Source: Solimonas soli DSM 21787 (GTDB taxonomy: Bacteria > Pseudomonadota > Gammaproteobacteria > Nevskiales > Nevskiaceae). From it: a stretch of 64,000 nucleotides of DNA. A program made the position numbers and the translations under genes. Position 1 is the first letter of the stretch. The number at the start of each line of letters is the position of its first letter. The notes beneath the pieces are model-generated. The model was not told where the DNA came from. It ran no database searches and saw nothing but the letters and a program-made list of their open reading frames with translations. Positions 9,478-17,073 of this stretch are shown here, piece after piece. The DNA is taken from contig NZ_AXDW01000011.1 in NCBI RefSeq assembly GCF_000474945.1, positions 62,001-126,000 of the forward strand, in the 5' to 3' direction.

Positions 9478-9494
9478 TGGCACGGCGGCTGCTT
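9478..9494 (+). promoter_or_regulatory. Sigma-54 (-24/-12) promoter for the flavoprotein operon
   Basis: TGGCACG-N4-CTGCTT has a perfect -24 heptamer and the invariant GC at -12. The predicted transcript starts near 9504 and leaves a leader of about 75 bases before the ATG at 9578. Confidence 0.85.
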
Positions 9495-9577
9495 GGCAGC
9501 ACGGTCCGAGTCACGAAGAGCCCGTCGCAAGACACCCGCAACGTCCGAGAAAGCCTGCAAATTCCAGGAGTCCGCAC

Positions 9578-11239
9578 ATGAGCAGTTCCAACGTCGTCCA
9601 GCTTCCGCATCAAGTCACCCTCGATACCTTCGACGAGCAGTACGTGGCCGACGTGCTCGTGGTCGGCGGCGGTCCCTCGGGCGCCTGGGCGGCGCTCGCC
9701 GCGGCGCGCGCCGGCAGCAAGGTCGTGCTCGCCGACAAGGGCTACTTCGGCACCTCGGGCGCGCAGTCGCCGTCCGGCACGGGCGGCTACTACATCAAGC
9801 CCGACGATCCGCAGCACCGCGAGGGCATGATCAAGGCGCGCCTGCCGATCGCCTTCGGCCTCGCCGACGAGGCCTGGATCGAGAAGGTCTACGACCAGAG
9901 CTTCATCAACCAGGACCTCATGTCGCGCTGGGGCTACGCCTTCCCGAAGACCGAAGACGGCAACAAGGAGCGCTGGGGCGGCATGCGCGCGGCCGACGCC
10001 GTGTACTTCCTACGCACGCAGCTCGAGAAGTACGAGAACGTCACGATCCTCGACCACAGCCCGGCGCTCGAGCTGCTGATGTCGGACGGCGTCGTCGCCG
10101 GCGCGACGGGCTGGAACCGCCGCAAGGGCGTGAGCTACATCGTGCGCGCGGGCGCCGTCGTGCTCGCGACCGGCGGCACGGGTTTCCGCTCGGGCATCCA
10201 GGGCGGCCACACCAATACCGGCGACGGCTACCTGCTCGCGGCCGAGGCCGGCGCGCACTTCTCGGGCATGGAGTTCAGCTCGCAGTGGGCGATCGTGCCG
10301 AAGGGCAGCGCCTGCTCGAAGACCGCCGTCTACAACTCGGCGACGATGACCGACGCCAATGGCCAGGTCGTCGGCCGCGGCAAGGGCTCGACGATCGCCG
10401 AGATCGAGACCGGCAAGCTCTGGGTCAAGCTCGACAAGTACGACGAGGAGGGCCGCCGCAAGATCCAGGCCTCGCAGCCGATGACCTTCCAGTATTTCAA
10501 ACGCCATCTGCGCATAGATCCGTTCAGCGAGAACTACGAGTGCGAGCACCTGCTCGAAGGCACGATCCGCGCGGCCGGCGGCATCGAGGTCGGCGACGGC
10601 GCGGCGACGACGGTGCCGGGCCTGTTCGCGGCCGGTGACACGACCTCGCGCGAGAAGCTGGTCGGCGCGAACCAGTCGGGCGCCGGTCCGGCGACGGCCT
10701 GGGCGCTCGCCACGGGTTCGTGGGCCGGCCATTCGGCGACGCTGTTCGCGCGCCGCTTCGGCGCCAAGGCCGCGACGCGCAAGCTCGTCGCGCTCGGCGG
10801 CGCCGGCCTGCGCCCGACCGGCGGCCGCGACGCGAACCTCGATCCGCACGCGATCATCGCCAGCATCCAGGAAGAAGTGCTGCCGGTCGCCAAGTTCTAC
10901 CGCAAGGACGCCGCGACGATGGAGCTCTCGCTCGCCAAGGCGCACGGCCTCTGGGCGCAGATCCGCGCCGGTCTGGCGGCCGATCCGCGCCTGCACGGCG
11001 CCGACTACGCACGCGCCGTGGTGCGCGCGCGCGAAGCGGCCTCGCTGATCCAGACCGCTCGCCTGATCTTCACGAGCTCGCTCGAGCGCAAGGAAAGCCG
11101 CGGCCTGCTGCGCCGCTCGGACTATCCGGTCATCGTCGAGTCCGAGCTCAGCCACGTCATCACCGGCGGCGTCGACCAGATCTGGGTCAAGCGCAAGCCG
11201 GTGTCCGGCAACACGCAGCTGCAGGCGAAGGCGTCATGA
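9578..11239 (+). CDS. FAD-dependent oxidoreductase, AprA/FrdA-like large subunit
   Basis: A 553-residue flavoprotein of the fumarate reductase/succinate dehydrogenase/APS reductase alpha-subunit superfamily. The N-terminal Rossmann motif is VLVVGGGPSGAWAALAAARA (GGGPSG at 30-35). FAD-contact segments TSGAQSPSGTGGYY, LATGGTGFRSG and the C-terminal GLFAAGDTTSREKLVGANQSG are present. The stop overlaps the start of a two-cluster ferredoxin by four bases, which is the arrangement of AprA with AprB. Transcription is probably from the sigma-54 promoter at 9478. The cluster context suggests a redox step on an organosulfur or sulfur-oxyanion substrate; the reaction is unknown. A fumarate-reductase-like or aspartate-oxidase-like role is less likely given the neighbours. 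Confidence 0.85.
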   Translation: MSSSNVVQLPHQVTLDTFDEQYVADVLVVGGGPSGAWAALAAARAGSKVVLADKGYFGTSGAQSPSGTGGYYIKPDDPQHREGMIKARLPIAFGLADEAWIEKVYDQSFINQDLMSRWGYAFPKTEDGNKERWGGMRAADAVYFLRTQLEKYENVTILDHSPALELLMSDGVVAGATGWNRRKGVSYIVRAGAVVLATGGTGFRSGIQGGHTNTGDGYLLAAEAGAHFSGMEFSSQWAIVPKGSACSKTAVYNSATMTDANGQVVGRGKGSTIAEIETGKLWVKLDKYDEEGRRKIQASQPMTFQYFKRHLRIDPFSENYECEHLLEGTIRAAGGIEVGDGAATTVPGLFAAGDTTSREKLVGANQSGAGPATAWALATGSWAGHSATLFARRFGAKAATRKLVALGGAGLRPTGGRDANLDPHAIIASIQEEVLPVAKFYRKDAATMELSLAKAHGLWAQIRAGLAADPRLHGADYARAVVRAREAASLIQTARLIFTSSLERKESRGLLRRSDYPVIVESELSHVITGGVDQIWVKRKPVSGNTQLQAKAS

Positions 11240-11682
11240 TCGAACTGGTTTTCGAGGATCGCTGCACGCAATGCGGCAAGTGCGAGGAGCTCTGCCCGTC
11301 GAACGTCTTCGACATCGGCGCCAAGGGCTTTCCGGTCATCGCGCGTCAGGAGGAATGCAGCACCTGCTACCTCTGCGAGGCGCACTGCCCGGCCGACGCG
11401 CTCTACGTCGGTCCGCTGCGCACGCCGCAGCCGGTCACGCACGAGCACGTGCTCAAGCTCGAGGTGCTCGGCGATTTCCGGCGCGGCGTCGGCTTCGACC
11501 GTTTCGCGCCGGGCGCGTACAGCTACGGCGAGCAGGTCGAGCGCACGGGCTCGGGTCCGCTCGGCGCGCGCGACACGAGCGGCGCCAACGCGGCGATCTA
11601 CGCGGCGCTCGACACCGCGCGCGAGCGCGGCCTCGTCGATATCCGCGAGCGCAAGCCGATCGCGCGCGAGATCGTCATCTGA
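11236..11682 (+). CDS. Two-[4Fe-4S] ferredoxin, AprB-like small subunit
   Basis: A 148-residue iron-sulfur protein translationally coupled (ATGA overlap) to the flavoprotein gene. Cys 10, 13, 16, 20 and Cys 41, 44, 47, 51 form two complete CxxCxxCxxxCP cluster motifs (CTQCGKCEELCP; CSTCYLCEAHCP). About 90 residues without cysteine follow, ending in RKPIAREIVI. That layout, an N-terminal ferredoxin plus a long tail, is that of the APS reductase beta subunit, where the tail wraps around the alpha subunit; ordinary bacterial ferredoxins stop soon after the second cluster. It should pass electrons to or from the FAD of its partner. Confidence 0.88.
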   Translation: MIELVFEDRCTQCGKCEELCPSNVFDIGAKGFPVIARQEECSTCYLCEAHCPADALYVGPLRTPQPVTHEHVLKLEVLGDFRRGVGFDRFAPGAYSYGEQVERTGSGPLGARDTSGANAAIYAALDTARERGLVDIRERKPIAREIVI

Positions 11683-11692
11683 AGCAGCACGG

Positions 11693-11720
11693 CCCCGTCG
11701 CCGTCCGGGCGGCGGGGTTT
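11693..11720 (+). terminator. Stem-loop between ferredoxin gene and ssuE
   Basis: CCCCGTCGCC pairs with GGCGGCGGGG (one G-U pair), followed by only three T residues. It may attenuate expression into ssuE rather than stop it. Confidence 0.4.
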
Positions 11721-11752
11721 CCTCAACGCATCACCGAAGAGATGGAACGCCG

Positions 11753-12361
11753 ATGAGCTTCGTCGTCACCCTGTCGGGCAGCCCGCACGCGAACGCGCGC
11801 TCCGCCGCTCTGCTCGAGCGCGTCATCCATGCCGTGCGCGAGCAGGGCAGCGAGGTCGTCTCCTACCATCCGTCCGATTTCCCGCCCGAGGCGCTGGTCT
11901 ACGCCGACTTCCGCCACGCGCTCGTGCGGCGCCTGCAGGAAGACGTCGCGCGCGCCGACGGACTCATCATCGCCACGCCGGTCTACAAAGCCGCGTACAG
12001 CGGCGCGCTCAAGCTGCTGCTCGATCTGCTGCCGCAGAAGGGCCTGTCGCGCTCGCTCGTGCTGCCGATCGCGAGCGGCGGCAGCCTCGCGCACATGCTG
12101 GCGATCGACTACGCGCTGCGGCCCGTGCTCAGCGCGCTCAAGGCGCGGCACGTGCTCGACGGCGTCTACGCGGTCGAAAGCGAGCTCGCCTGGGCGGCGC
12201 CCGGCGAGCTCGCGATCGGCGACGAACTGCAGGAGCGTCTCGACGAGGCCGTCGGCCGCTTCGTCGCGCAATTGCCGTCGGCCGCGCCGCGCACCGAAGC
12301 AGTGGTGCGCACGCTGGCGGTCACGGCGCGCACGGTCGGCGCGCTCGCGGTGGCGTCTTGA
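11753..12361 (+). CDS. ssuE: NAD(P)H-dependent FMN reductase SsuE
   Basis: A flavodoxin-fold FMN reductase of 202 residues that supplies FMNH2, classically to the alkanesulfonate monooxygenase SsuD. Closely follows E. coli SsuE: VVTLSGSPHANARSAALLE for FMN binding, ADGLIIATPVYKAAYSGALK and LLDLLPQKG, then GGSLAHMLAIDYALRPVLSALKA. The tail after about residue 178 is longer than usual. No SsuD, MsuD or SfnG-type monooxygenase is present in the window, so its reduced flavin may serve the flavoprotein/ferredoxin pair, the nitroreductase, or an oxygenase elsewhere. The stop overlaps the next start (TTGA). Confidence 0.93.
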   Translation: MSFVVTLSGSPHANARSAALLERVIHAVREQGSEVVSYHPSDFPPEALVYADFRHALVRRLQEDVARADGLIIATPVYKAAYSGALKLLLDLLPQKGLSRSLVLPIASGGSLAHMLAIDYALRPVLSALKARHVLDGVYAVESELAWAAPGELAIGDELQERLDEAVGRFVAQLPSAAPRTEAVVRTLAVTARTVGALAVAS

Positions 12362-13602
12362 GCGAAGCACTGGACAATGCGGCGACGCAGCGCGGCGGCG
12401 TGCCGCGCTTCGTCGTCTTCAGCGTCGGCCAGGGCGTGTCGTCGATCGGCACCTGGGCGCAGAAGACCGCGATCGGCTGGCTCGCGTGGCAGCTCACGCA
12501 TTCGCCGGCGTGGATCGGCGCGGTGGCGATGACCGACGTCATCGCGCTGCTCTGGGTCGCGCCGCTGTCGGGCGCGATCGTCGACCGCCACAATCCGTAT
12601 TTCGTCCTGCAGCGCACGCAGTGGCTGCTGATGACGCAGGCCGCGCTGCTCGGCGCCTGTGCGTTCTCGGGCTTGCTGTCGATCTGGGCGCTGATCGCGT
12701 TCGCGCTCGTCGAATCGACGCTGCAGGGCGTCGGCCAGCCCGTGCGCATGACCGTGACCGGCATGCTCGGCGGCCGCGAGCGTCTGTCGCAGGCGATCGC
12801 GAGCAGCTCGATCGCCTTCAACCTCGCGCGCAGCATCGGCCCGGCGATCGCCGGCCTGATCCTCGCGTATGGCAGCGCCGGTTTCGTGTTCGCGCTCAAC
12901 GCCGTCTCGTACTTCGGCATGATCCTCGTCTCCGCGCATCTGCGGCCGCTGATCGATCGCGCGCCGACGGCGACGCGCGGGCCGCTGCTCGCCAACGCGC
13001 TCGACGGCTTCCGCTACGTGCTGCGCACGCCGGAGATGAAGACGCTGTTCCTGCTCGTCGCCGTGTTCTCGCTGCTCATGCGCCCGTTCGGCGAGCTGCT
13101 GCCGGCGTTCGCGGGCGCGGTGTTCAAGGGCGGTGCGCAGACGCTGTCGCTGCTGATGACCGCGCAGGGCATCGGCGCGCTGTTCGGCTCGCTGTGGATG
13201 CTGCGCCAGCGCTCGCCCGACCAGCTGTTCGGCACCGCGCTCGTCAGCACCGCGGCGCTGTCGGTCGCGCTGATCCTGTTCTGCGCGACGCCGTTCGTGC
13301 AGGCCGCCGTGGCGTTCATGCTCGCCGCCGGCGCCGCGCACGTCATCAGCAACATCGGCCTGCAATCGCTCGTGCAGTTCGTCGCCTCGCCCGAGTATCG
13401 CGGCCGCAGCCTCGCGCTGTACGGCCTGCTGTTCCGCGCCGGGCCCTCGCTCGGCGCGTTCGTCGCCGGCCTCGCCGCGCACCTCGTCGGCCTGCCGCTG
13501 GTGATCGGCGCGGCGGCCGCGTTCGGCGGCGTGCTGCTCGCGCTGCTCGCGCCGGCCGTGCGCCGCGGGCGCGAACCGGCGCTGCCGGCCGTCGCCGAAT
13601 GA
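12358..13602 (+). CDS. MFS transporter (EntS-like MFS_3 family)
   Basis: A 12-segment major facilitator of 414 residues in the inner membrane. It starts at TTG 12358, overlapping the ssuE stop by four bases; no ATG fits better before the first membrane helix (RFVVFSVGQGVSSIGTWAQKTAIGWLAW). The sequences GAIVDRHN and LNAVSYFGMILV are typical of the MFS_3 drug/siderophore exporter group. Since it is translationally coupled to ssuE it belongs to the sulfur cluster. It may export the desulfurised carbon skeleton or a toxic product such as sulfite; this is inference. Confidence 0.82.
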   Translation: MSEALDNAATQRGGVPRFVVFSVGQGVSSIGTWAQKTAIGWLAWQLTHSPAWIGAVAMTDVIALLWVAPLSGAIVDRHNPYFVLQRTQWLLMTQAALLGACAFSGLLSIWALIAFALVESTLQGVGQPVRMTVTGMLGGRERLSQAIASSSIAFNLARSIGPAIAGLILAYGSAGFVFALNAVSYFGMILVSAHLRPLIDRAPTATRGPLLANALDGFRYVLRTPEMKTLFLLVAVFSLLMRPFGELLPAFAGAVFKGGAQTLSLLMTAQGIGALFGSLWMLRQRSPDQLFGTALVSTAALSVALILFCATPFVQAAVAFMLAAGAAHVISNIGLQSLVQFVASPEYRGRSLALYGLLFRAGPSLGAFVAGLAAHLVGLPLVIGAAAAFGGVLLALLAPAVRRGREPALPAVAE

Positions 13603-13639
13603 AACCAACGCCTCGCATGATCCACAGGAGCCACCGCCC

Positions 13640-14230
13640 ATGAGCGCCGCTGTCCGTGAGCCGCAACACGAGATCGAACCGCTGTTCCACACGCGCTGGT
13701 CGGCGCGCGCGTTCACCGGCGAGGCGATCGCGGACGCCACGCTGTACACGCTGTTCGAGGCGGCGCGCTGGGCGCCGTCGGGCGGCAATGGTCAGCCCTG
13801 GCGCTTCGTCTACATCAAGCGCGACCACGTCGACTGGCCGCTGTTCCTCGGCTTCCTCAACGAGCGCAACCGCATCTGGGCGAGCCGCGCGGCGGCGCTC
13901 GTGCTGCTCGTCTCGCGCCAGGAACGCGAGACGCCCGAAGGACCAAAGCCGGCGCGCTCGCACTCGTTCGACGCCGGCGCGGCGTGGTCGAACTTCGCGC
14001 ATCAGGCGCACCTGCTCGGCTGGGGCACGCGCGCGATGGGCGGCTTCGACCTCGCGCGCACGCGCACGGCGCTGCAGATTCCCGAGGTCTACGCGCTCGA
14101 AGTCTTCATCGCCGTCGGCCGCGTCGGCGACGTCGAGATGCTGCCCGAGGACCTGCGCGCGCTCGAGAAGCCGAACGGCCGGCTGCCGCTCGACGCGATC
14201 GTCTCCGAAGGCCGTTTCGCATTCACCTGA
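13640..14230 (+). CDS. Nitroreductase-family FMN oxidoreductase
   Basis: A 196-residue nitroreductase-fold protein. FMN-contact signatures are RWSARAFTGEAIADATLYTLFEAARWAPSGGNGQPWRFV near the N-terminus and AAWSNFAHQAHLLGWGTRAMGGFD in the second half. It is shorter than NfsA/NfsB types and has no extra domain. It lies between the MFS and ATPase genes of the organosulfur cluster (38 and 10 bp gaps), so it is probably a dedicated flavin reductase or reductive enzyme of the pathway. Substrate unknown. Confidence 0.85.
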   Translation: MSAAVREPQHEIEPLFHTRWSARAFTGEAIADATLYTLFEAARWAPSGGNGQPWRFVYIKRDHVDWPLFLGFLNERNRIWASRAAALVLLVSRQERETPEGPKPARSHSFDAGAAWSNFAHQAHLLGWGTRAMGGFDLARTRTALQIPEVYALEVFIAVGRVGDVEMLPEDLRALEKPNGRLPLDAIVSEGRFAFT

Positions 14231-14240
14231 GGTTCCCGTC

Positions 14241-15161
14241 ATGAGCCAGGCTTCGCTCAAGCTGCCCAATCAAGAACCGGCCCTCGGTCTGCCGACGTCC
14301 CTCGCCCGCGTAGCGGGAGAGGTGGGGACCATCCGCGGAGCGGATGGTGGGGTGAGGGAGAGAACGTTCGCCGACGCGCCACGCGCCGCGCCGGCGCCGC
14401 CCGCCGCGCGCGCGCGCGCGACGCTCGCGCTGCGCAAGGTCTCCAAGCACTTCACGGTCGACGGCAAGCCGCTCGAGGTGCTGCACGACATCGAGCTCGA
14501 AGTCGCCGACAACGAGTTCGTCTGCGTCGTCGGCGCTTCGGGCTGCGGCAAGTCGACGATCCTGCGTCTCATCGCCGGGCTCGAGACGCCCGACGGCGGC
14601 GCCGTGCTGCTCGGCGACACGCCGGTCACGGGCCCGGGCCTCGAGCGCGGCATCGTCTTCCAGGAGCACCGCCTGCTGCCGTGGCTCGACGTCGAGCAGA
14701 ACGTGCTGCTCGGCCTCGACGCGGTGAAGACGCTGAGCGCCGCGCAGAAGCGGGAGCTCGTGCGCGAGCACATCGCGCTGGTCGGCCTCGAGGGCTTCGA
14801 GAAGGCCTATCCGGCGCAGCTCTCGGGCGGCATGGCGCAACGCGCGGCGATCGCGCGCGGCCTCGTCGCCAAGCCGCAGATCCTGCTGCTCGACGAGCCG
14901 CTCGGCGCGCTCGACTCGCTGACGCGCACCTACTTGCAGGAAGAACTGCTGCGCATCTGGCGCCAGGAGTCGATCACCACGGTCATGGTCACGCACGACG
15001 TCGAGGAAGCCGTCTATCTCGCCGACCGCATCGTCGTGCTCGATCCGCGCCCGGGCCGCGTCCGCACGATCGTCGACGTGCGCCTGCCGCGGCCGCGCTC
15101 GCGCGGCCACGCGGCGTTCGCGGCGCTCAAGGAAAAAGTCCTCGGCGAGCTGCGCCATTGA
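14241..15161 (+). CDS. ABC importer ATPase (SsuB/AtsC family)
   Basis: The 306-residue ATPase that should energise the double permease at 6584. The ABC domain begins near residue 61 (TLALRKVSKHFTVDG): Walker A GASGCGKST, Q-loop VFQEHRLLPW, signature LSGGMAQRAAIARGL, Walker B ILLLDEPLGALD, H-loop VMVTHDVEEA. SsuB and TauB start almost at the ABC domain; here about 60 extra residues precede it, and roughly residues 18-43 are encoded by a palindromic repeat. Starts at ATG 14241, ten bases after the nitroreductase stop; an internal start after the repeat is possible but I see no ATG there. Separated by 6 kb from its permease, within the same transcription direction. Confidence 0.9.
   Translation: MSQASLKLPNQEPALGLPTSLARVAGEVGTIRGADGGVRERTFADAPRAAPAPPAARARATLALRKVSKHFTVDGKPLEVLHDIELEVADNEFVCVVGASGCGKSTILRLIAGLETPDGGAVLLGDTPVTGPGLERGIVFQEHRLLPWLDVEQNVLLGLDAVKTLSAAQKRELVREHIALVGLEGFEKAYPAQLSGGMAQRAAIARGLVAKPQILLLDEPLGALDSLTRTYLQEELLRIWRQESITTVMVTHDVEEAVYLADRIVVLDPRPGRVRTIVDVRLPRPRSRGHAAFAALKEKVLGELRH
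14297..14362. repeat. Palindromic repeat inside the coding region of the ABC ATPase
   Basis: Two stem-loops: CCCGC-gta-GCGGG at 14305-14317 and ACCATCCGC-gga-GCGGATGGT at 14328-14348, flanked by CCCTCGCC and GGTGAGGGAGAG. The composition resembles the common intergenic CCTCTCCCGC/GCGGGAGAGG repeats of GC-rich genomes. Here it is read in frame and adds residues to the ATPase N-terminus. Confidence 0.65.
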
Positions 15162-15189
15162 GTGCGCTACGCTGCACCCCACTGAACCG

Positions 15190-17073
15190 ATGAATACCGT
15201 TTCGCCTTCCGATCCGGCCGCGCCGGAGCGGATCGACCTCCGCGCGATGCCGCGCGTGCTCGGCCGCCTGCTGCGCCTCTCGCTGCGCTACCGCTGGCTC
15301 TGCGCGCTCGCCGTCGCGAGCACTTTCGGCGCGGCGATCTTCAGCCTCGTCACGCCGCGCCTGCTCGGCCACGCCGTCGATCAGGCGCACACGCTGCTCG
15401 CCGGCGGCGCCGCGCACGCCGACGCCGCGCGCCACGCCTTGTGGTGGACGGCGCTGCTGGTGATCGGCGCCAACACGATCCGCGGCCTGCTGACCGGCAC
15501 GCAGGGCTTCCTCGGCGAGTACATCGCGCAGCGCGTCGGCTATGACCTGCGCCTCGCGTTCTTCGAGAAGCTGCAGCGCCTGAGCTTCGACTACCACGAC
15601 CGCGTGCATTCGGGCGAGCTGATCGCGCGCGGCATGCTCGATCTCGAAGGCGTGCGCGCGTTCATCGAAATGGGCGCGCTGCGCGTCGTCATGCTCGTGC
15701 TGCTCGTCGGCGTCGGCGCGTGGCGCCTGTTCAGCACCGACGCGCCGCTCGCGGCGCTCGCGCTGTCGTTCGTGCCCTTCGTCGTCTGGCGCGCGAGCAA
15801 CATGGGCGCGCTGCTGCGCGTGACCTGGCAGAAGCTGCAGGCGCTGATGAGCGATCTCACGCGCACGATGGAGGAAAACCTGCAGGGCATGCGCTTGGTG
15901 CGCTCGTTCGCGGCCAACGACTTCGAGATGCAGAAATTCGATGTGCAGTCCGAGGCCGCGCTGGCGCTCGCGAATCGCCGCATCACGGTGCGCATGGGCT
16001 CGATGAGCCTCATGAACTTCGCGTACTACATCGCCATGGGCCTCGTGCTCTACGTCGGCGGCCATCGCGTCGGCGCCGGCACGCTGACGGTCGGCACGCT
16101 GACCGAGTTCCTCGCGTTCATGACGATCCTGCAGCAGCCCGTGCGCCAGGTCGGCATGATCGTCAACTCGAGCGCGCGCGCGACGTCCTCGGGCGCGCGG
16201 CTGTTCGAGGTGCTCGACGCCGAGCCCGCGGTGCGCGACGCGCCGGGCGCGCGCGAGCTGCGGATCGGCGACGGCGTGCTGCGCTTCGAGCACGTCGGCT
16301 TCGCGCACGAGCCCGGCGCGCGGCCGGCGCTGCGCGACGTGAGCTTCGAGCTCGCGCCGGGCCGCACGCTCGGCATCGTCGGCCCGCCGGGCAGCGGCAA
16401 GTCGGTGCTCGCGAACCTCATTCCGCGCTTCTACGACGTCAGCACGGGCCGCATCACGATCGACGGCCAGGACATCCGCGACGTGACGCTGGCCTCGCTG
16501 CGCCGCGCCGTGAGCCTCGTGCAGCAGGAGGTCTTCCTGTTCGATACCTCGGCGCGCGACAATATCGCCTACGCCGATCCGCAGGCCAACGAGCTGCGCG
16601 TGCAGGCGGTCGCCTCGACGGCGCAGATCCACTCGCATCTCGCGGCGCTGCCGAAGGGCTACGGCGCGCACGTCGGCGAGCGCGGCGTCGCGCTCTCGGG
16701 CGGCCAGCGCCAGCGCCTGTCGATCGCGCGCGGTCTGCTCGACGATCCGGCGATCCTCGTGCTCGACGATTCGAGTTCGGCGATCGACGCCGGCACCGAG
16801 GCGCAGCTGCGCCGCGCATTGATGCGCGCCGCGCCGCATCGCGCGACGATCATCATCGCGCACCGCCTGAGCTCGCTGAAGCACGCCGACGAGATCCTCG
16901 TGCTCGACGACGGCGCCGTCGTCGAGCGCGGCACGCACGCGCAGCTCGTCGCGCTCGGCGGCCACTACGCCGAGCTGTGGGCGCTGCAGAACCGTGCCGC
17001 GGCAGCGCGCGCGCCGGCTGCCGTCGAACTGGCCGCCGGTGAACTACCCGCCGAAATGGAGAAGCGCGCATGA
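15190..17073 (+). CDS. Heterodimeric ABC exporter, subunit 1 (degenerate catalytic site)
   Basis: A fused membrane/ATPase half-transporter of 627 residues: six membrane helices (about 25-320) and an ABC domain with Walker A GPPGSGKS, signature LSGGQRQRLSIARGL and Walker B ILVLDDSSSAID. The residue after the Walker B Asp is Asp instead of the catalytic Glu (normal form LDEATSALD), while the H-loop IIIAHRLSSL is kept. That is the pattern of the non-catalytic subunit in heterodimeric exporters such as TM287/288 and BmrCD. The next gene overlaps its stop by four bases and has the intact site. Likely a drug or lipid exporter. Starts 28 bp after the sulfur cluster and might be cotranscribed with it. 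Confidence 0.9.
   Translation: MNTVSPSDPAAPERIDLRAMPRVLGRLLRLSLRYRWLCALAVASTFGAAIFSLVTPRLLGHAVDQAHTLLAGGAAHADAARHALWWTALLVIGANTIRGLLTGTQGFLGEYIAQRVGYDLRLAFFEKLQRLSFDYHDRVHSGELIARGMLDLEGVRAFIEMGALRVVMLVLLVGVGAWRLFSTDAPLAALALSFVPFVVWRASNMGALLRVTWQKLQALMSDLTRTMEENLQGMRLVRSFAANDFEMQKFDVQSEAALALANRRITVRMGSMSLMNFAYYIAMGLVLYVGGHRVGAGTLTVGTLTEFLAFMTILQQPVRQVGMIVNSSARATSSGARLFEVLDAEPAVRDAPGARELRIGDGVLRFEHVGFAHEPGARPALRDVSFELAPGRTLGIVGPPGSGKSVLANLIPRFYDVSTGRITIDGQDIRDVTLASLRRAVSLVQQEVFLFDTSARDNIAYADPQANELRVQAVASTAQIHSHLAALPKGYGAHVGERGVALSGGQRQRLSIARGLLDDPAILVLDDSSSAIDAGTEAQLRRALMRAAPHRATIIIAHRLSSLKHADEILVLDDGAVVERGTHAQLVALGGHYAELWALQNRAAAARAPAAVELAAGELPAEMEKRA

Noticed and set aside
13656-15161. Apparent fusion of a long N-terminal region with the ABC ATPase
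   Set aside because: The first 195 codons are the nitroreductase gene read in the wrong frame; the ATPase starts at 14241.
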